47,211 nt of DNA from Sphingomonadales bacterium (lineage in GTDB: Bacteria; Pseudomonadota; Alphaproteobacteria; Sphingomonadales; Sphingomonadaceae), in the NCBI GenBank assembly GCA_017309275.1, contig JAFKLT010000071.1, positions 1-47,211 on the forward strand, read 5' to 3'. Under the pieces are notes generated by a model. The model did not search any database and had not been told where the DNA came from. It saw only the letters and a list, made by a program, of their open reading frames with translations. A program made the position numbers and the translations under genes. Shown here in pieces: positions 1 through 8,378 of the stretch (position 1 is the first letter of the stretch; the number at the start of each line of letters is the position of its first letter).

Positions 1-458
1 CTCAGGCGCCGACGCTTGACGAAGCGGCGCGGCGCGCGATGGTCGATGAAGTGATCGCCGTGCTCGACGACCCCGCCCACGCCGCGCTTTTCGGCCCCGG
101 TAGCCTAGCTGAGGTGCCGCTGTCGGCGGTGGTCGACGGCATGGTCGTCGCGGGCATCGTCGATCGGCTGCTGGTCACCGACGGGACCGTAACGGTGATC
201 GATTACAAGACCGGGCGGCACGCGCCCGCCGCGGCCGCCGATGTCGCCCCTGCCTATCTGCGGCAGATGGCGGCCTATCGCGACGCGCTGCGAGTCATCT
301 TTCCCGGTCGGCGCGTCGCGGCGGCGCTGCTCTACACTGCCGCGCCGCGCCTCATTACGCTCGACGATAGGCTGCTCGACGCGCACAAGCCGGGCTTGGC
401 GGCATCCAAGGCGAATTTGCCGGGTTCGACCCTTGAGCCGGACGCGCCGACGCCTTAG
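1..458 (+). CDS. addA: ATP-dependent helicase/nuclease AddA, C-terminal part (partial)
   Basis: Only the last ~151 codons are present; the reading frame runs in from the window edge (first full codon at 3) and stops at 456-458. The visible part is the RecB-type nuclease domain. It has a GIVDRL stretch, a VIDYKTGR motif supplying the Asp and Lys of the PD-(D/E)XK centre, and a following QMAAYRDAL helix matching the QxxxY motif, so the nuclease looks intact. In alphaproteobacteria AddA pairs with AddB to resect double-strand breaks in place of RecBCD. The helicase part would lie upstream of the window. The trxA gene follows on the same strand after 33 bp, an arrangement I associate with sphingomonads. 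Confidence 0.88.
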   Translation, partial: QAPTLDEAARRAMVDEVIAVLDDPAHAALFGPGSLAEVPLSAVVDGMVVAGIVDRLLVTDGTVTVIDYKTGRHAPAAAADVAPAYLRQMAAYRDALRVIFPGRRVAAALLYTAAPRLITLDDRLLDAHKPGLAASKANLPGSTLEPDAPTP

Positions 459-491
459 CTTGGGGACAACAGAATTTCAGGAGTTCAGACT

Positions 492-812
492 ATGGGTACC
501 AAGGCCATTACCGACGCCAGCTTCCAGAACGACGTGCTCGACAGCGACACTCCCGTGCTCGTCGATTTCTGGGCCGAATGGTGCGGTCCGTGCAAGATGA
601 TCGGCCCCTCGCTCGAAGAGATTTCGGACGAACTGGCGGGCAAGGTCGTGATCGCCAAGCTGAACATCGACGATCATCCCGATGCCCCCGCCAAATATGG
701 CGTGCGCGGTATCCCGACGATGATCCTGTTCAAGAATGGCGAGATCGCCGACACCAAGGTCGGCGCCGCGCCGAAGAGCGCGCTCAAGGGCTGGCTCGAA
801 GGCGCGCTGTAA
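492..812 (+). CDS. trxA: Thioredoxin
   Basis: This is a 106-residue cytosolic thioredoxin, the usual length for TrxA. The redox motif WCGPC spans residues 30-34 and is preceded by the conserved DFWAEW strand. The cis-proline loop GIPT follows at about 73-76, then a C-terminal helix. It reduces protein disulfides and is itself reduced by thioredoxin reductase. The ATG start has an AGGAG ribosome site at 479-483. The gene sits just after addA and faces argJ; a GAAA-loop hairpin between them probably ends both transcripts. There is no signal peptide. Confidence 0.97.
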   Translation: MGTKAITDASFQNDVLDSDTPVLVDFWAEWCGPCKMIGPSLEEISDELAGKVVIAKLNIDDHPDAPAKYGVRGIPTMILFKNGEIADTKVGAAPKSALKGWLEGAL

Positions 813-820
813 TCAGGCGA

Positions 821-842
821 AACCCCGGCGAAAGCCGGGGTT
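821..842. terminator. Bidirectional hairpin between trxA and argJ
   Basis: A perfect 9-bp stem (821-829 with 834-842) closes a GAAA tetraloop. It lies 8 bp after the trxA stop and 3 bp before the argJ stop on the other strand. The stem starts with AA and ends with TT but has no longer U-run, so it is a plausible rather than textbook intrinsic terminator serving both convergent genes. Confidence 0.7.
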
Positions 843-845
843 CGC

Positions 846-2072
846 TCAACTGCGATAATCGGCGTTGATGCTGATGTAGCCGTGCGTCAGGTCGCACGTC
901 CAGACGGTCGCGCTGCCCTGTCCCAGGCCCAGGTCGGCGCCGACGCGTACCTCCTGCCCCTTCAGATGCGCCGCAACCGGCGCCTCGTCATAGCCGTCGA
1001 CGGGCAGGCCGTCCTTCGCCACCCAATGGTCGCCGAAGCGGATCGCCAGCCGGTCGCGGTCGGCGGGTTCGCCGGCCTTGCCTACCGCCATGACGACGCG
1101 GCCCCAGTTCGCATCCTCGCCCGCGATCGCGGTCTTGACGAGCGGCGAATTGGCGATCGCCAACGCGACGCGTTTTGCGCTGTCGTCGCTGGCCGCGCCG
1201 GTCACCTGAATCTCGATGAATTTCGACGCGCCTTCGCCGTCGCGCACCACCTGATGCGCCAGGTCCAGCGCAACCGCGCGGATCGCCGCATAAAGCGCGT
1301 CGGCGCCCGGATCGTCGCGAGTGGTCAGCGGCGCGTTGCCCGCTTGCCCCGTCGCGAAGAGCAGCACCGTGTCGCTGGTCGAGGTATCGCTGTCGACGGT
1401 GATGCTGTTGAAACTGCCGCCGGTCGCCTCGGTCAGCATCGCCTGCAGCAGCGCGGGCGCGACCGCCGCGTCGGTGAAGATATAGCCGAGCATCGTCGCC
1501 ATGTCGGGCGCGATCATGCCCGATCCCTTGACGATGCCCGCGACCTGGACCGTCCGTCCGTCGACGATCGCGCTGGCCGCCGATCCCTTGGCAAAGGTGT
1601 CGGTGGTGCCGATCGTTTCCGCCGCGGCTTCCCACGAGCAGGGCGCGGCGGTGAGCGCCGCCTCGACCCCGGCCTGCGCCTTGTCCTTGGGCAGCGGCAC
1701 GCCGATGACGCCGGTCGAGCTGACGAAAACCTCGGCCGGGTCGCAGCCGAGATGGCCGGCGACCTGCGCCATGATCTGTTCGACCGCCTCGCGCCCGCGA
1801 TAGCCGGTGAAGGCGTTGCTGTTGCCGGCGTTGACGATCAGCGCGCGGCCGCTGCCGCCCTTGACCTGCTCGCGGCCCAGCTCGACCTCGGACGAACAGC
1901 AGATGTTGCGCGTGAAGACGCCCGCGACCGTGGTGCCGGGCACCAGCTCGACATAGGTGAGGTCGCAGCGATCCCAGCTCTTGTATTGCGCGCGCGCGAC
2001 GCGGCGCGTCACCCCGGCGATTTCGGGCAGCGTGGGAAAGGCATCGGGGGCGAGCGGGGAGCGACTGGTCAT
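846..2072 (-). CDS. argJ: Bifunctional glutamate N-acetyltransferase / amino-acid acetyltransferase ArgJ
   Basis: ArgJ transfers acetyl groups from N-acetylornithine to glutamate, and in bifunctional members also uses acetyl-CoA, in the cyclic arginine pathway. The chosen ATG at 2072 gives 408 residues, the usual family length; an ATG at 2084 is also possible, and an open frame runs further to 2168 without family-like sequence. Visible motifs are SSTGVIG at about 119-124 and the self-cleavage region KGSGMIAPDMATMLG. In that region Ala192-Thr193 is the expected processing point and Thr193 the nucleophile of the beta chain. The gene is convergent with trxA. Whether it is mono- or bifunctional cannot be told by eye. 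Confidence 0.95.
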   Translation of the reverse strand: MTSRSPLAPDAFPTLPEIAGVTRRVARAQYKSWDRCDLTYVELVPGTTVAGVFTRNICCSSEVELGREQVKGGSGRALIVNAGNSNAFTGYRGREAVEQIMAQVAGHLGCDPAEVFVSSTGVIGVPLPKDKAQAGVEAALTAAPCSWEAAAETIGTTDTFAKGSAASAIVDGRTVQVAGIVKGSGMIAPDMATMLGYIFTDAAVAPALLQAMLTEATGGSFNSITVDSDTSTSDTVLLFATGQAGNAPLTTRDDPGADALYAAIRAVALDLAHQVVRDGEGASKFIEIQVTGAASDDSAKRVALAIANSPLVKTAIAGEDANWGRVVMAVGKAGEPADRDRLAIRFGDHWVAKDGLPVDGYDEAPVAAHLKGQEVRVGADLGLGQGSATVWTCDLTHGYISINADYRS

Positions 2073-2108
2073 GCGCGTGCGCATAATCGCTCTCGGCCGA
2101 TAGCAAAA

Positions 2109-2130
2109 CCCCTCCCGTTCAAGGGAGGGG
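2109..2130. repeat. CCCCTCCC/GGGAGGGG inverted repeat
   Basis: A hairpin with 8-bp arms CCCCTCCC and GGGAGGGG around the loop GTTCAA lies just upstream of argJ and downstream of the aldehyde dehydrogenase. Its arms resemble the C/T-G/A hairpins at 13711-13736 and 40193-40218. It is probably an intergenic repeat or terminator. Confidence 0.55.
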
Positions 2131-2152
2131 CCGTGCATCGATCCGGATTTTT

Positions 2153-2181
2153 CGTCACCCCGGATCAAGCCCGGGGCGACG
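2153..2181 (-). terminator. Hairpin downstream of aldehyde dehydrogenase
   Basis: Arms of 11 bp (2153-2163 and 2171-2181, one non-Watson-Crick pair) enclose a 7-nt loop, 13 bp past the stop codon of the leftward aldehyde dehydrogenase gene. No U-run follows. The stretch shares 14 bp, in opposite orientation, with 3725-3738 on the other side of the gene, so it may belong to a dispersed intergenic repeat that also acts as a terminator. Confidence 0.5.
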
Positions 2182-2193
2182 CGTATCTCGGGC

Positions 2194-3630
2194 TCAGGCG
2201 GGAATACCGCTGATGGCCTTGATCTCCATGAAGTCCTTCAGGCCGAACAGGCCGCCTTCGCGGCCGTTGCCCGACGCCTTGTAGCCGCCGAAGGGCGCGC
2301 CCGGACCGGGGCCCCAGGCGTTAACCGCGACCATGCCGGCGCGCAGCTTCGGCGCGACGTCGGCCGCCTTCGACGGGTCGCCGGAGATCACCGCCGACAG
2401 GCCGTACTCGGTGTCGTTGGCGATATCGACCGCCTGGTCGAGGCTGTCATAGGCCATCACCGTCGCGACCGGGCCGAAGATTTCCTCGTTGGCGATGCGC
2501 ATGTCGCGCGTCACGCCCGAGAAGACCGTCGGCTTGATGTAATAGCCGCGATTGACGTTGCTCGGCAGGCCGGTGCCGCCGGTCTCCAGCGTCGCGCCTT
2601 CGTCGATGGCCGACTGGATCAGGCCTTGGATTTTGTCGAACTGCGCCTTGTTGACGACGGGGCCGATATGGCCGCCTTCGGCCTGCGGGTCGCCGACCGA
2701 GGTGCCGTCGAACATCGCCTTGATGACGCCGACAGCTTCGGCCTCGCGGTCCTTGTGCACCAGGATGCGCGTCGGGGCGATGCAGCTCTGGCCGGTGTTG
2801 ACCAGCACGCCCTGCACCGTCGGGGGCAGCACGGTTTCGAGGTCGGCATCGGGCAGGACGATGTTCGGCGACTTGCCGCCCAGTTCCTGATGGACGCGCT
2901 TGACGGTGTCTGCCGCCGCCTTGGCGACCAGGATGCCGGCGCGGGTCGAGCCGGTGAAGCTGACCATTTCGATGCCGGGGTGCGAGCTGATCGCGTTGCC
3001 GACGGTCGGGCCGTCGCCCTGGACCAGGTTGAACACGCCCGGGGGCACGCCCGCGGCGTCGAGGATTTCGGCGAAGATGACGGCGTTGCCGGGGCATTCT
3101 TCCGACGGCTTCAGGATCATCGTGTTGCCGGCGGCGAGCGCCGGTGCGACCTTCAGCGCGATCTGGTTGAGCGGCCAGTTCCACGGCGTGATCATGCCGA
3201 CGATGCCGATCGGTTCGTAGACGACCTTGTTCGCGCCATGCTGTTCGCTGAACTGGAAATCCTTGAGCGCGGCGATCGTGCCGAGGAAGCCGCCGATGCC
3301 GGCGCCGACCTGTGCGGTGCCTGCGAAGCTGACCGGGGCGCCCATTTCGCTCGCCATCGACTTGGCAAGGTCGGCGCCGCGCTTCTTATATTCCTCGACG
3401 ATGCGGTTCAGCAGGTCGAGGCGCTCTTCGCGCGTCGTCTGCGAAAAGGTCTTGAAGGCTTCCTTCGCAGCCTCGACCGCGGCGTCGACGTCGGCGGCGG
3501 TGCCGAGAACGACGGTCGAGGCCGCTTCCTCGGTCGCGGGGTTGATGACGTCGTGCAGCTTGCCGCCCTGGCTGTCGACCCATTTGCCGCCGATGTAATT
3601 CTGTTTCAGGTGCGTTTCGGTGCTCATCAT
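2194..3630 (-). CDS. NAD(P)-dependent aldehyde dehydrogenase
   Basis: The 478-residue protein is a full-length member of the ALDH superfamily, oxidising an aldehyde to the acid. Visible landmarks are PWNWP around Asn151, LKPSE at about 173-177 (Lys174, cofactor phosphate), FTGSTRAG at about 225-232 (Rossmann loop), catalytic Glu249 in QELGGKSPN, and nucleophile Cys283 in NTGQSCIAPTR. No signal peptide is present, so it is cytosolic. A GGGAGA ribosome site 3-9 bp before 3630 supports the first of two adjacent ATG codons. The substrate cannot be inferred from sequence. The nearby alcohol and sugar dehydrogenases make an aldehyde from alcohol oxidation possible, but the genes are separate units. 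Confidence 0.93.
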   Translation of the reverse strand: MMSTETHLKQNYIGGKWVDSQGGKLHDVINPATEEAASTVVLGTAADVDAAVEAAKEAFKTFSQTTREERLDLLNRIVEEYKKRGADLAKSMASEMGAPVSFAGTAQVGAGIGGFLGTIAALKDFQFSEQHGANKVVYEPIGIVGMITPWNWPLNQIALKVAPALAAGNTMILKPSEECPGNAVIFAEILDAAGVPPGVFNLVQGDGPTVGNAISSHPGIEMVSFTGSTRAGILVAKAAADTVKRVHQELGGKSPNIVLPDADLETVLPPTVQGVLVNTGQSCIAPTRILVHKDREAEAVGVIKAMFDGTSVGDPQAEGGHIGPVVNKAQFDKIQGLIQSAIDEGATLETGGTGLPSNVNRGYYIKPTVFSGVTRDMRIANEEIFGPVATVMAYDSLDQAVDIANDTEYGLSAVISGDPSKAADVAPKLRAGMVAVNAWGPGPGAPFGGYKASGNGREGGLFGLKDFMEIKAISGIPA

Positions 3631-3804
3631 CTTTCTCCCATCGGCGTGTCTAGATACGTCTTACATTGCTACCTAATGGCGGTGGCGAATGAATCAAGCG
3701 CCACGCCCCACTTTCATTGCCCGCGCTTGATCCGGGGTTCGCGCGACGACCCTAGCATTCTCCCGGACCAGCTCCGATGTGACCCACGCCGGAAAAGTCG
3801 TTGT

Positions 3805-5115
3805 TCAGCGCTTTTCAGCAGAGAGGCGTGACATAAGAATGGCAGCGCGCGTCGCTTGGCGGGCGATGCTGGGGATGTCGACCGCTTCGCCCGGCGCATG
3901 GTCACCGGTGCTGTACGGGCCGAGCCCCGCGAGGCCGTCAACGTCGGCGGCGACGAAGCTGATGTCGCCCGCACCGCGTTTCAGCGGGTCGAGCGGCGCC
4001 ATCTCGGCCAGGCCCAGGTCGCGGTTGACGCCGTTGAGCTGGCCCAGAAGCGCGCGGTTGCCCTCGGTCGGCGCCATCGGGGGATAGCCGCCGGCATCGA
4101 AACGGATTGTCGCGCCCGTACCCGGCGCATGGTCGGCGACGATCGCGGTCATCTTTGTCTTCACGCGGTCGATCTGTTCGGGCGAAAGCGCGCGCAGGTC
4201 GCCGCGCGCGACGGCGGTGCCCGCGATGATGTTCGTCTTGCCGCTGACGGTCGCGCGGATCCCCCCGGCGTCGAGATCGGCCTGCTGCCCGCCTGCGATC
4301 AGCCCGACGTTGAAGGTCAGATTGGGTTCGGGAAGCTCGGTGCGGAAACGGTGGATGATGCGCGTCAGTTCATAGATCGCGCCATCCCCCGCCGCGGCGC
4401 TGAAGATGCCGGAGCTGTGGCTCGCCTTGCCGGTCGCGGTCAGCGTCCAGCTATCGGAGGAACGCCGCGCGATCGAACCCATGTCAGCGCCATTGTCGCG
4501 CACGAGGCCCTCGAAATCGAGCGCGACGTCGCTGCGCTTGCCCGCTGCGACCAGATCGGCGCGCGCCTTTTCGATCGGGCTGCCCGAATCCTCTTCGTCG
4601 CCGGTCATGTGGATTTCGATATTCGCGTTCTTGAGCGTCCCCGCCGCCTGCATCGCGCGGAGCGCCGCGACGATCACGACCATGCCGCCCTTGTCGTCGC
4701 CCGCGCCCGGTCCTTCGCCCATATCGCCCTTGCGGACGAATTTCTGAAAGGGCGAGTCGGGTTCGAACACCGTGTCGAGGTGCGCGATCAGCAGCAGGCA
4801 CTTGGTCCCTGGCTTGCCGACGTGCGTCGCGATCAGATGGCCGGCGCGGCCGGTGTCGGTCATCGGCTTCCATTCGACCTTGAAGCCCAGCGGCTCCAGC
4901 TCGGCGCGCATCATCTGCCCGACCTTCTCCACGCCTGCGAGATTGAGCGAGCCGCTGTTCTGGTTGACCAGCTTTTCGAGGAGGGCGAGGTTGCGGTCCT
5001 GCTCGGCCTCGACCGTCTTCGCCATCTTGGCCTCGGCGGGGCTGAGCTTGGCCTGCGCGGCGGGCGCGAGCGCGAGCTGAAGGGCGATCAGGGCGACAAA
5101 AGGCAGCGATTTCAT
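3805..5115 (-). CDS. Exported M20 family metallopeptidase (glutamate carboxypeptidase-like)
   Basis: This 436-residue M20 hydrolase starts with a cleavable signal peptide (hydrophobic core to about residue 20, APAAQA then K), so it probably works in the periplasm. All canonical zinc-site residues are visible: His112 and Asp114 in AHLDTVFE, the bridging Asp140 in GAGDDKGG, catalytic and ligand Glu174/Glu175 in TGDEEDSGS, Asp200 in ALDFE, and His406 in GDHAPGEAVD. The order and length resemble the carboxypeptidase G2 group. The dimerisation domain lies between, at about 215-330. An AGGAG-type ribosome site precedes the ATG at 5115. It lies 56 bp after the sugar-dehydrogenase gene on the same strand. 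Confidence 0.9.
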   Translation of the reverse strand: MKSLPFVALIALQLALAPAAQAKLSPAEAKMAKTVEAEQDRNLALLEKLVNQNSGSLNLAGVEKVGQMMRAELEPLGFKVEWKPMTDTGRAGHLIATHVGKPGTKCLLLIAHLDTVFEPDSPFQKFVRKGDMGEGPGAGDDKGGMVVIVAALRAMQAAGTLKNANIEIHMTGDEEDSGSPIEKARADLVAAGKRSDVALDFEGLVRDNGADMGSIARRSSDSWTLTATGKASHSSGIFSAAAGDGAIYELTRIIHRFRTELPEPNLTFNVGLIAGGQQADLDAGGIRATVSGKTNIIAGTAVARGDLRALSPEQIDRVKTKMTAIVADHAPGTGATIRFDAGGYPPMAPTEGNRALLGQLNGVNRDLGLAEMAPLDPLKRGAGDISFVAADVDGLAGLGPYSTGDHAPGEAVDIPSIARQATRAAILMSRLSAEKR

Positions 5116-5171
5116 GGAGGACTCCTCTGGAACACCCCCTTGTGGCGCGTGCCGCGTGCGGGGGCAAGCCG

Positions 5172-6662
5172 TCAGCCGGGCCGCACCATGAAGATGTCGC
5201 CGCCGATGCTGACGATGAAGAGGTTGCCCGCGCTATCCTCGCCGAAGGAGGCGATCGAATTCAGCGTTCCGGCGTCGGGCGCGAAATCCTCGTTCCGGCG
5301 GGCGAATTGCGAGGAGGGCAACGTCTGCCCGGCAACGAACCGGGAAAAGGGCACCGACCAGATGTTGCCCGAGACGAAGTCGGCGAAGACATATTGGCCG
5401 GTGAGCGATGCCACGGGACCGCGATAGACATAGCCGCCGGTGATCGAATTGCCCTGTCGCGGTCCGCTGCCATGTCCATATTCGGCGACTGGCGGGGTCA
5501 GGCCGCCCGGTGCGGTGCCGCTATAGGGCTGCGTCCCTTCCAGAAAGCGCCAGCCGAAGTTGAGCCCGGGCTGCGTCGTCGTCACCATGTCGATCTCTTC
5601 GACCGCGCCCTGGCCGACGTCGCCGATGATCAGCGTCGATCCGTTGAACGAGGCGCGGAACGGATTGCGGAGGCCATAGGCATAGACATAGGGATCGCCG
5701 CCGCCCCCAAGAAAGGGATTGCCGGGTGCGGGCGCATAGCTGCTGCCGTTCGCGCCGACGGTGAAGCGCAATATCTTGCCTAGGCGGACATTGGTGTTCT
5801 GCGCATTGTTGTTGGGGTCGCCGCCCCCGCCGCCGTCGCCGATGCCGACATAGACCAGGCCGTCGGGGCCGAAGCCGATCCAGCCGCCATTATGATTGTC
5901 GGCGCCGGGATGCGGCACGCCGAGCACGGTGTCATAGACCGTCGAGCTGTTCGGCTGCCCCAGCGTATAGCGGCGCACCTGTACCGTCCCGTCGGGTGCG
6001 GTCGCGACCGCCAGCAGTCGCTGCGACGTCGCGAAATCGGGATAGGCGGCCAGCCCCAGCAGCCCGCGCTCGCCGCCGGTCGAAATGTCGGTGATGTCGA
6101 GCACCTGCGTACGGCTGCCGTTCGCGGGGTCGAGGCGATAGACGTCGCCGCCCTTTTCGACGACGAAGACGCGTGTGTCGCCGGGGATCGGCGCAACATA
6201 GAGCGGCTGGTTGAAGCCGGTGCCGACGCGGACGACCGAGATGCCCTCGCGGCTGTTGGTGACGGTGATGTTCACTGGCTGCGTCGCGCTGGCGGTGCCG
6301 TCGCTGACGCGCAGCACGACGGCATAGACATTGTCGCCGTTCGCATCGCCGGGCAGGTCGTAATCGGGCGCAACGTTGAAACGCAGCGCGCCCGCGGAGG
6401 TGATCGAGAACAGCGCCGCATCGGCGCCACCGTCGATGGTGAAGGTCAGCGGATTGCCGTCGGGATCGCTTGCCGTCGCCTGATAGGCGGCGGTGATGTT
6501 TTCGGCGATGCTCGCGGTCTGCGGCGAGGTGAAGCTGGGGGGCGAATTGGCGGCGGGTGGATTGCCGCCCCCGCCCCCGCCGCTGCCGCCTCCGCCGCAC
6601 GAGGCGAGGGACATGGCGGTAAGGGACAGGGAGGCAAGCAGGGTAAGCGCACGCAACTGCAT
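5172..6662 (-). CDS. Cadherin-repeat / PQQ-dependent sugar dehydrogenase-like lipoprotein
   Basis: From the ATG at 6662 the product has 496 residues; the open frame extends to 6728 but only 6662 begins a proper signal. Residues 1-22 form a lipoprotein signal ending SLASC, followed by a glycine-rich linker. A cadherin-like beta-sandwich follows at about 40-135 (SIAENITA, DPDGNPLTF, FNVAPDYD, VSDGTA). Residues ~140-496 are a glucose/sorbosone dehydrogenase beta-propeller with NHNGGWIGFGPDGLVYVGIGDGG-type blades (read in two parts) and the LGKILRF motif. The family oxidises sugars or other alditols with PQQ outside the cytoplasm. The actual substrate, and whether this member binds PQQ, are unknown. 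Confidence 0.85.
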   Translation of the reverse strand: MQLRALTLLASLSLTAMSLASCGGGGSGGGGGGNPPAANSPPSFTSPQTASIAENITAAYQATASDPDGNPLTFTIDGGADAALFSITSAGALRFNVAPDYDLPGDANGDNVYAVVLRVSDGTASATQPVNITVTNSREGISVVRVGTGFNQPLYVAPIPGDTRVFVVEKGGDVYRLDPANGSRTQVLDITDISTGGERGLLGLAAYPDFATSQRLLAVATAPDGTVQVRRYTLGQPNSSTVYDTVLGVPHPGADNHNGGWIGFGPDGLVYVGIGDGGGGGDPNNNAQNTNVRLGKILRFTVGANGSSYAPAPGNPFLGGGGDPYVYAYGLRNPFRASFNGSTLIIGDVGQGAVEEIDMVTTTQPGLNFGWRFLEGTQPYSGTAPGGLTPPVAEYGHGSGPRQGNSITGGYVYRGPVASLTGQYVFADFVSGNIWSVPFSRFVAGQTLPSSQFARRNEDFAPDAGTLNSIASFGEDSAGNLFIVSIGGDIFMVRPG

Positions 6663-6758
6663 GGCAAATCGCCTTTCGCAAGCGCCCCCTCTTGCCGCCA
6701 GTCTGGCATCGGCGGCGGGCGTCCGCAACCCCGTGCGGGCTGCGGCGTTGCGCGGGCG

Positions 6759-7277
6759 TTAAGAGGCTTCCTTAACCTCGTCGAAGTCGTCGAGCTTTCG
6801 CAGCGCGTCGCTGGCGATCTGGTGCAGCTTGATCGTGTTGACCGCGATCCCCTTCGTATCGTGCCCCGTCAGCTCGTCGATCTGGAACGTCACGCGCGTG
6901 CGATCGGGGGCCAGTTCCTCGAAATTGAACTTGAGGCCGGTGGCGATCGCGCCGTCGTCGACGCTGTAGAGCAGATGCGCCTCGCGCGGGATGTCCATCT
7001 GGACCGCGATCTTGACCTTATAGGCGTCGGGGCGCTCCTTTGGCGCGACCATCGCCCATTCGGGATCGCTCTTTTCGACGACCAGCTCATAGAGGCGGTC
7101 CGAACCGCCGTTGGTGACGAGCGGCAGGCCGGTGAAGGTGCTGCCGTCGCCGAACATCTTTGCGAACACCTGCTCGCGCGGTGCCGCGACGACCTTTGTC
7201 TGGTTCACCAGCTTGGCGACGTCGCCGCAGCCGCCGATCAGCAGCATCGCGGCGATCAGGAAGAAATGACGCAGCAT
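6759..7277 (-). CDS. Putative lipoprotein of unknown function
   Basis: The 172-residue product from the ATG at 7277 begins with a lipoprotein signal (hydrophobic core, LIGGC, Cys17 as lipidation site). The open frame continues to 7328, but the signal sequence fixes the start at 7277. The rest is soluble alpha/beta with no motif I can name confidently. Stretches such as FNFEELAPDRTRVTFQID resemble the beta-strand pattern of START/SRPBCC-like proteins, which is only a weak suggestion. It is followed 96 bp later by the sugar dehydrogenase on the same strand and is divergent from the HTH regulator gene. Confidence 0.75.
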   Translation of the reverse strand: MLRHFFLIAAMLLIGGCGDVAKLVNQTKVVAAPREQVFAKMFGDGSTFTGLPLVTNGGSDRLYELVVEKSDPEWAMVAPKERPDAYKVKIAVQMDIPREAHLLYSVDDGAIATGLKFNFEELAPDRTRVTFQIDELTGHDTKGIAVNTIKLHQIASDALRKLDDFDEVKEAS

Positions 7278-7348
7278 CGATATGCCCCCCGTAAACCCGG
7301 CCGATGCATAGCGCGCGCGACTTACCAAAGCGTAAGCGGTCCTGAAGG

Positions 7349-7399
7349 TGTAAAGAGTGTTTGACAGGCAATTTGCCTACCTGTAAAGAATGTTTGACA
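7349..7399 (+). promoter_or_regulatory. Tandem 18-bp operator-like repeats before the HTH regulator
   Basis: Two direct repeats, TGTAAAGAGTGTTTGACA (7349-7366) and TGTAAAGAATGTTTGACA (7382-7399), are identical at 17 of 18 positions and start 33 bp apart, close to three helical turns. Each is itself a partial dyad (TGTAAA with TTGACA). Each TTGACA could be a -35 box; the first has TAAAGA 17 bp downstream as a weak -10. They end 16 bp before the regulator start, so they are probably its operator and promoter. Confidence 0.65.
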
Positions 7400-7415
7400 C
7401 ACGAAGGGGCGGGCG

Positions 7416-7625
7416 TTGGAAAATCGGGTGCGTGATTGCCGCGAGCGGGCGGGATGGAGCCAGGGCGAACTGGCGCGCCGACTTGGCGTGTCGCGCCAGA
7501 CGATCAACGCGGTCGAGACCGACAAATATGACCCCAGCCTGCCGCTCGCGCTGCGCATGGCGCAGCTGTTCGGGTTGGAGGTGCGCGAACTGTTTATCGA
7601 CCGCTGGACGCCGGAGGAGGAATGA
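7416..7625 (+). CDS. Small XRE-family helix-turn-helix transcriptional regulator
   Basis: A 69-residue single-domain HTH protein. Residues ~3-60 make the five-helix XRE fold; the turn and recognition helix are SQGELARRLGVSRQTINAVE, followed by PSLPLALRMAQLFG typical of this compact family. It starts at a TTG codon (7416) with AAGGGG at 7404-7409 as ribosome site; no better ATG is available in frame. Its stop overlaps the ATG of the next gene (ATGA at 7622-7625), implying translational coupling. Such small regulators commonly sit with a membrane-protein gene and repress their own operon. The repeats at 7349-7399 are the likely binding sites, which is inference. Confidence 0.9.
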   Translation: MENRVRDCRERAGWSQGELARRLGVSRQTINAVETDKYDPSLPLALRMAQLFGLEVRELFIDRWTPEEE

Positions 7626-8287
7626 TGATGGACGCGATGACACAGGATAGCCTGTCGAAGTGGAAAAAATCGGCGACGCGGCTGGTCGCGGGCGGGCTGG
7701 TGGGCGTGGCGGCCTCGGCGGGTGCGCTGGTGCTGGCGGGGTCCGATCTGGTGGGCGCGATGGGGCCGTCGCGCGTGGCGCTGGCGACCATCGGCCTGAT
7801 CTATGGCCTGATGGCGTTGATGGTCGGTTTCGGTCTGGCGGCGCCGCGCGCCGGCGCGAAGCTGCTCAATGTCGCCGACGCGGAGGAACTGCGCGAAGAG
7901 CGGTCGGGGATGCTGCTGTCGGTCGTGACGATGGGCGCGCTGGGACTGGTGCTGGTGCTGCTCGCCGTGGCGCGGACGCCCGGCTTTTCCGCCGGACTGG
8001 TGTCGGCCGAGGTGGCGATGGGCGCGCTGGCGCTTTCGGTCGTCGGCGGCGCGGTCGCAAGCTGGGCGTGGCGCGACCGGTTCGACGAGCTCAATCGCCA
8101 ATTGGGTCTGGAAGGCTGTTTCTGGGCCTTTTGCCTGAGCTGGGTTCTGCTCACGCTGTGGGCGGCGGCCGACTTCCTGGGTTTGGGCGCGTCGCTGACC
8201 GCGATCGACGTCGTCACGACGCTTGCCGCGATGATGCTGCTCGGCTCGTTCGTCGCCGTCGGCCGGCGCGGCATGATGGTCCGCTAG
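7622..8287 (+). CDS. Six-helix membrane protein, partner of the HTH regulator
   Basis: The 221-residue product has about six predicted membrane helices (near 21-42, 50-74, 98-120, 126-150, 164-186 and 190-214), with a charged cytosolic-type loop AAPRAGAKLLNVADAEELREERSG between helices two and three. I do not recognise a catalytic motif. The start overlaps the regulator stop by four bases, so the two are one transcript and probably one functional unit: a membrane protein whose level is set by the HTH protein. Three Met codons cluster at the start; the first fits the overlap. Confidence 0.8.
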   Translation: MMMDAMTQDSLSKWKKSATRLVAGGLVGVAASAGALVLAGSDLVGAMGPSRVALATIGLIYGLMALMVGFGLAAPRAGAKLLNVADAEELREERSGMLLSVVTMGALGLVLVLLAVARTPGFSAGLVSAEVAMGALALSVVGGAVASWAWRDRFDELNRQLGLEGCFWAFCLSWVLLTLWAAADFLGLGASLTAIDVVTTLAAMMLLGSFVAVGRRGMMVR

Positions 8288-8326
8288 GGAAGGGGGCCCA
8301 GGGGCAGAAAACGGGGCAAAAGAAAA

Positions 8327-8354
8327 GGCGTCCGATCCCCCCAGACCGGACGCC
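8327..8354 (-). terminator. Intrinsic terminator of glnA
   Basis: On the minus strand GGCGTCCG pairs with CGGACGCC (8-bp stem, 12-nt loop) and is followed immediately by TTTTCTTTTG (8317-8326 complement). It starts 24 bp past the glnA stop. The GC stem plus U-rich tail make this the clearest intrinsic terminator in the window. Confidence 0.85.
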
Positions 8355-8378
8355 CCCCCTTGTAGCGCCTGCCAGTGA

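Noticed and set aside
882-2213. Long plus-strand open frame opposite argJ
   Set aside because: Low-complexity Arg/Ala/Asp translation with no motifs; argJ on the other strand has its full family signature.
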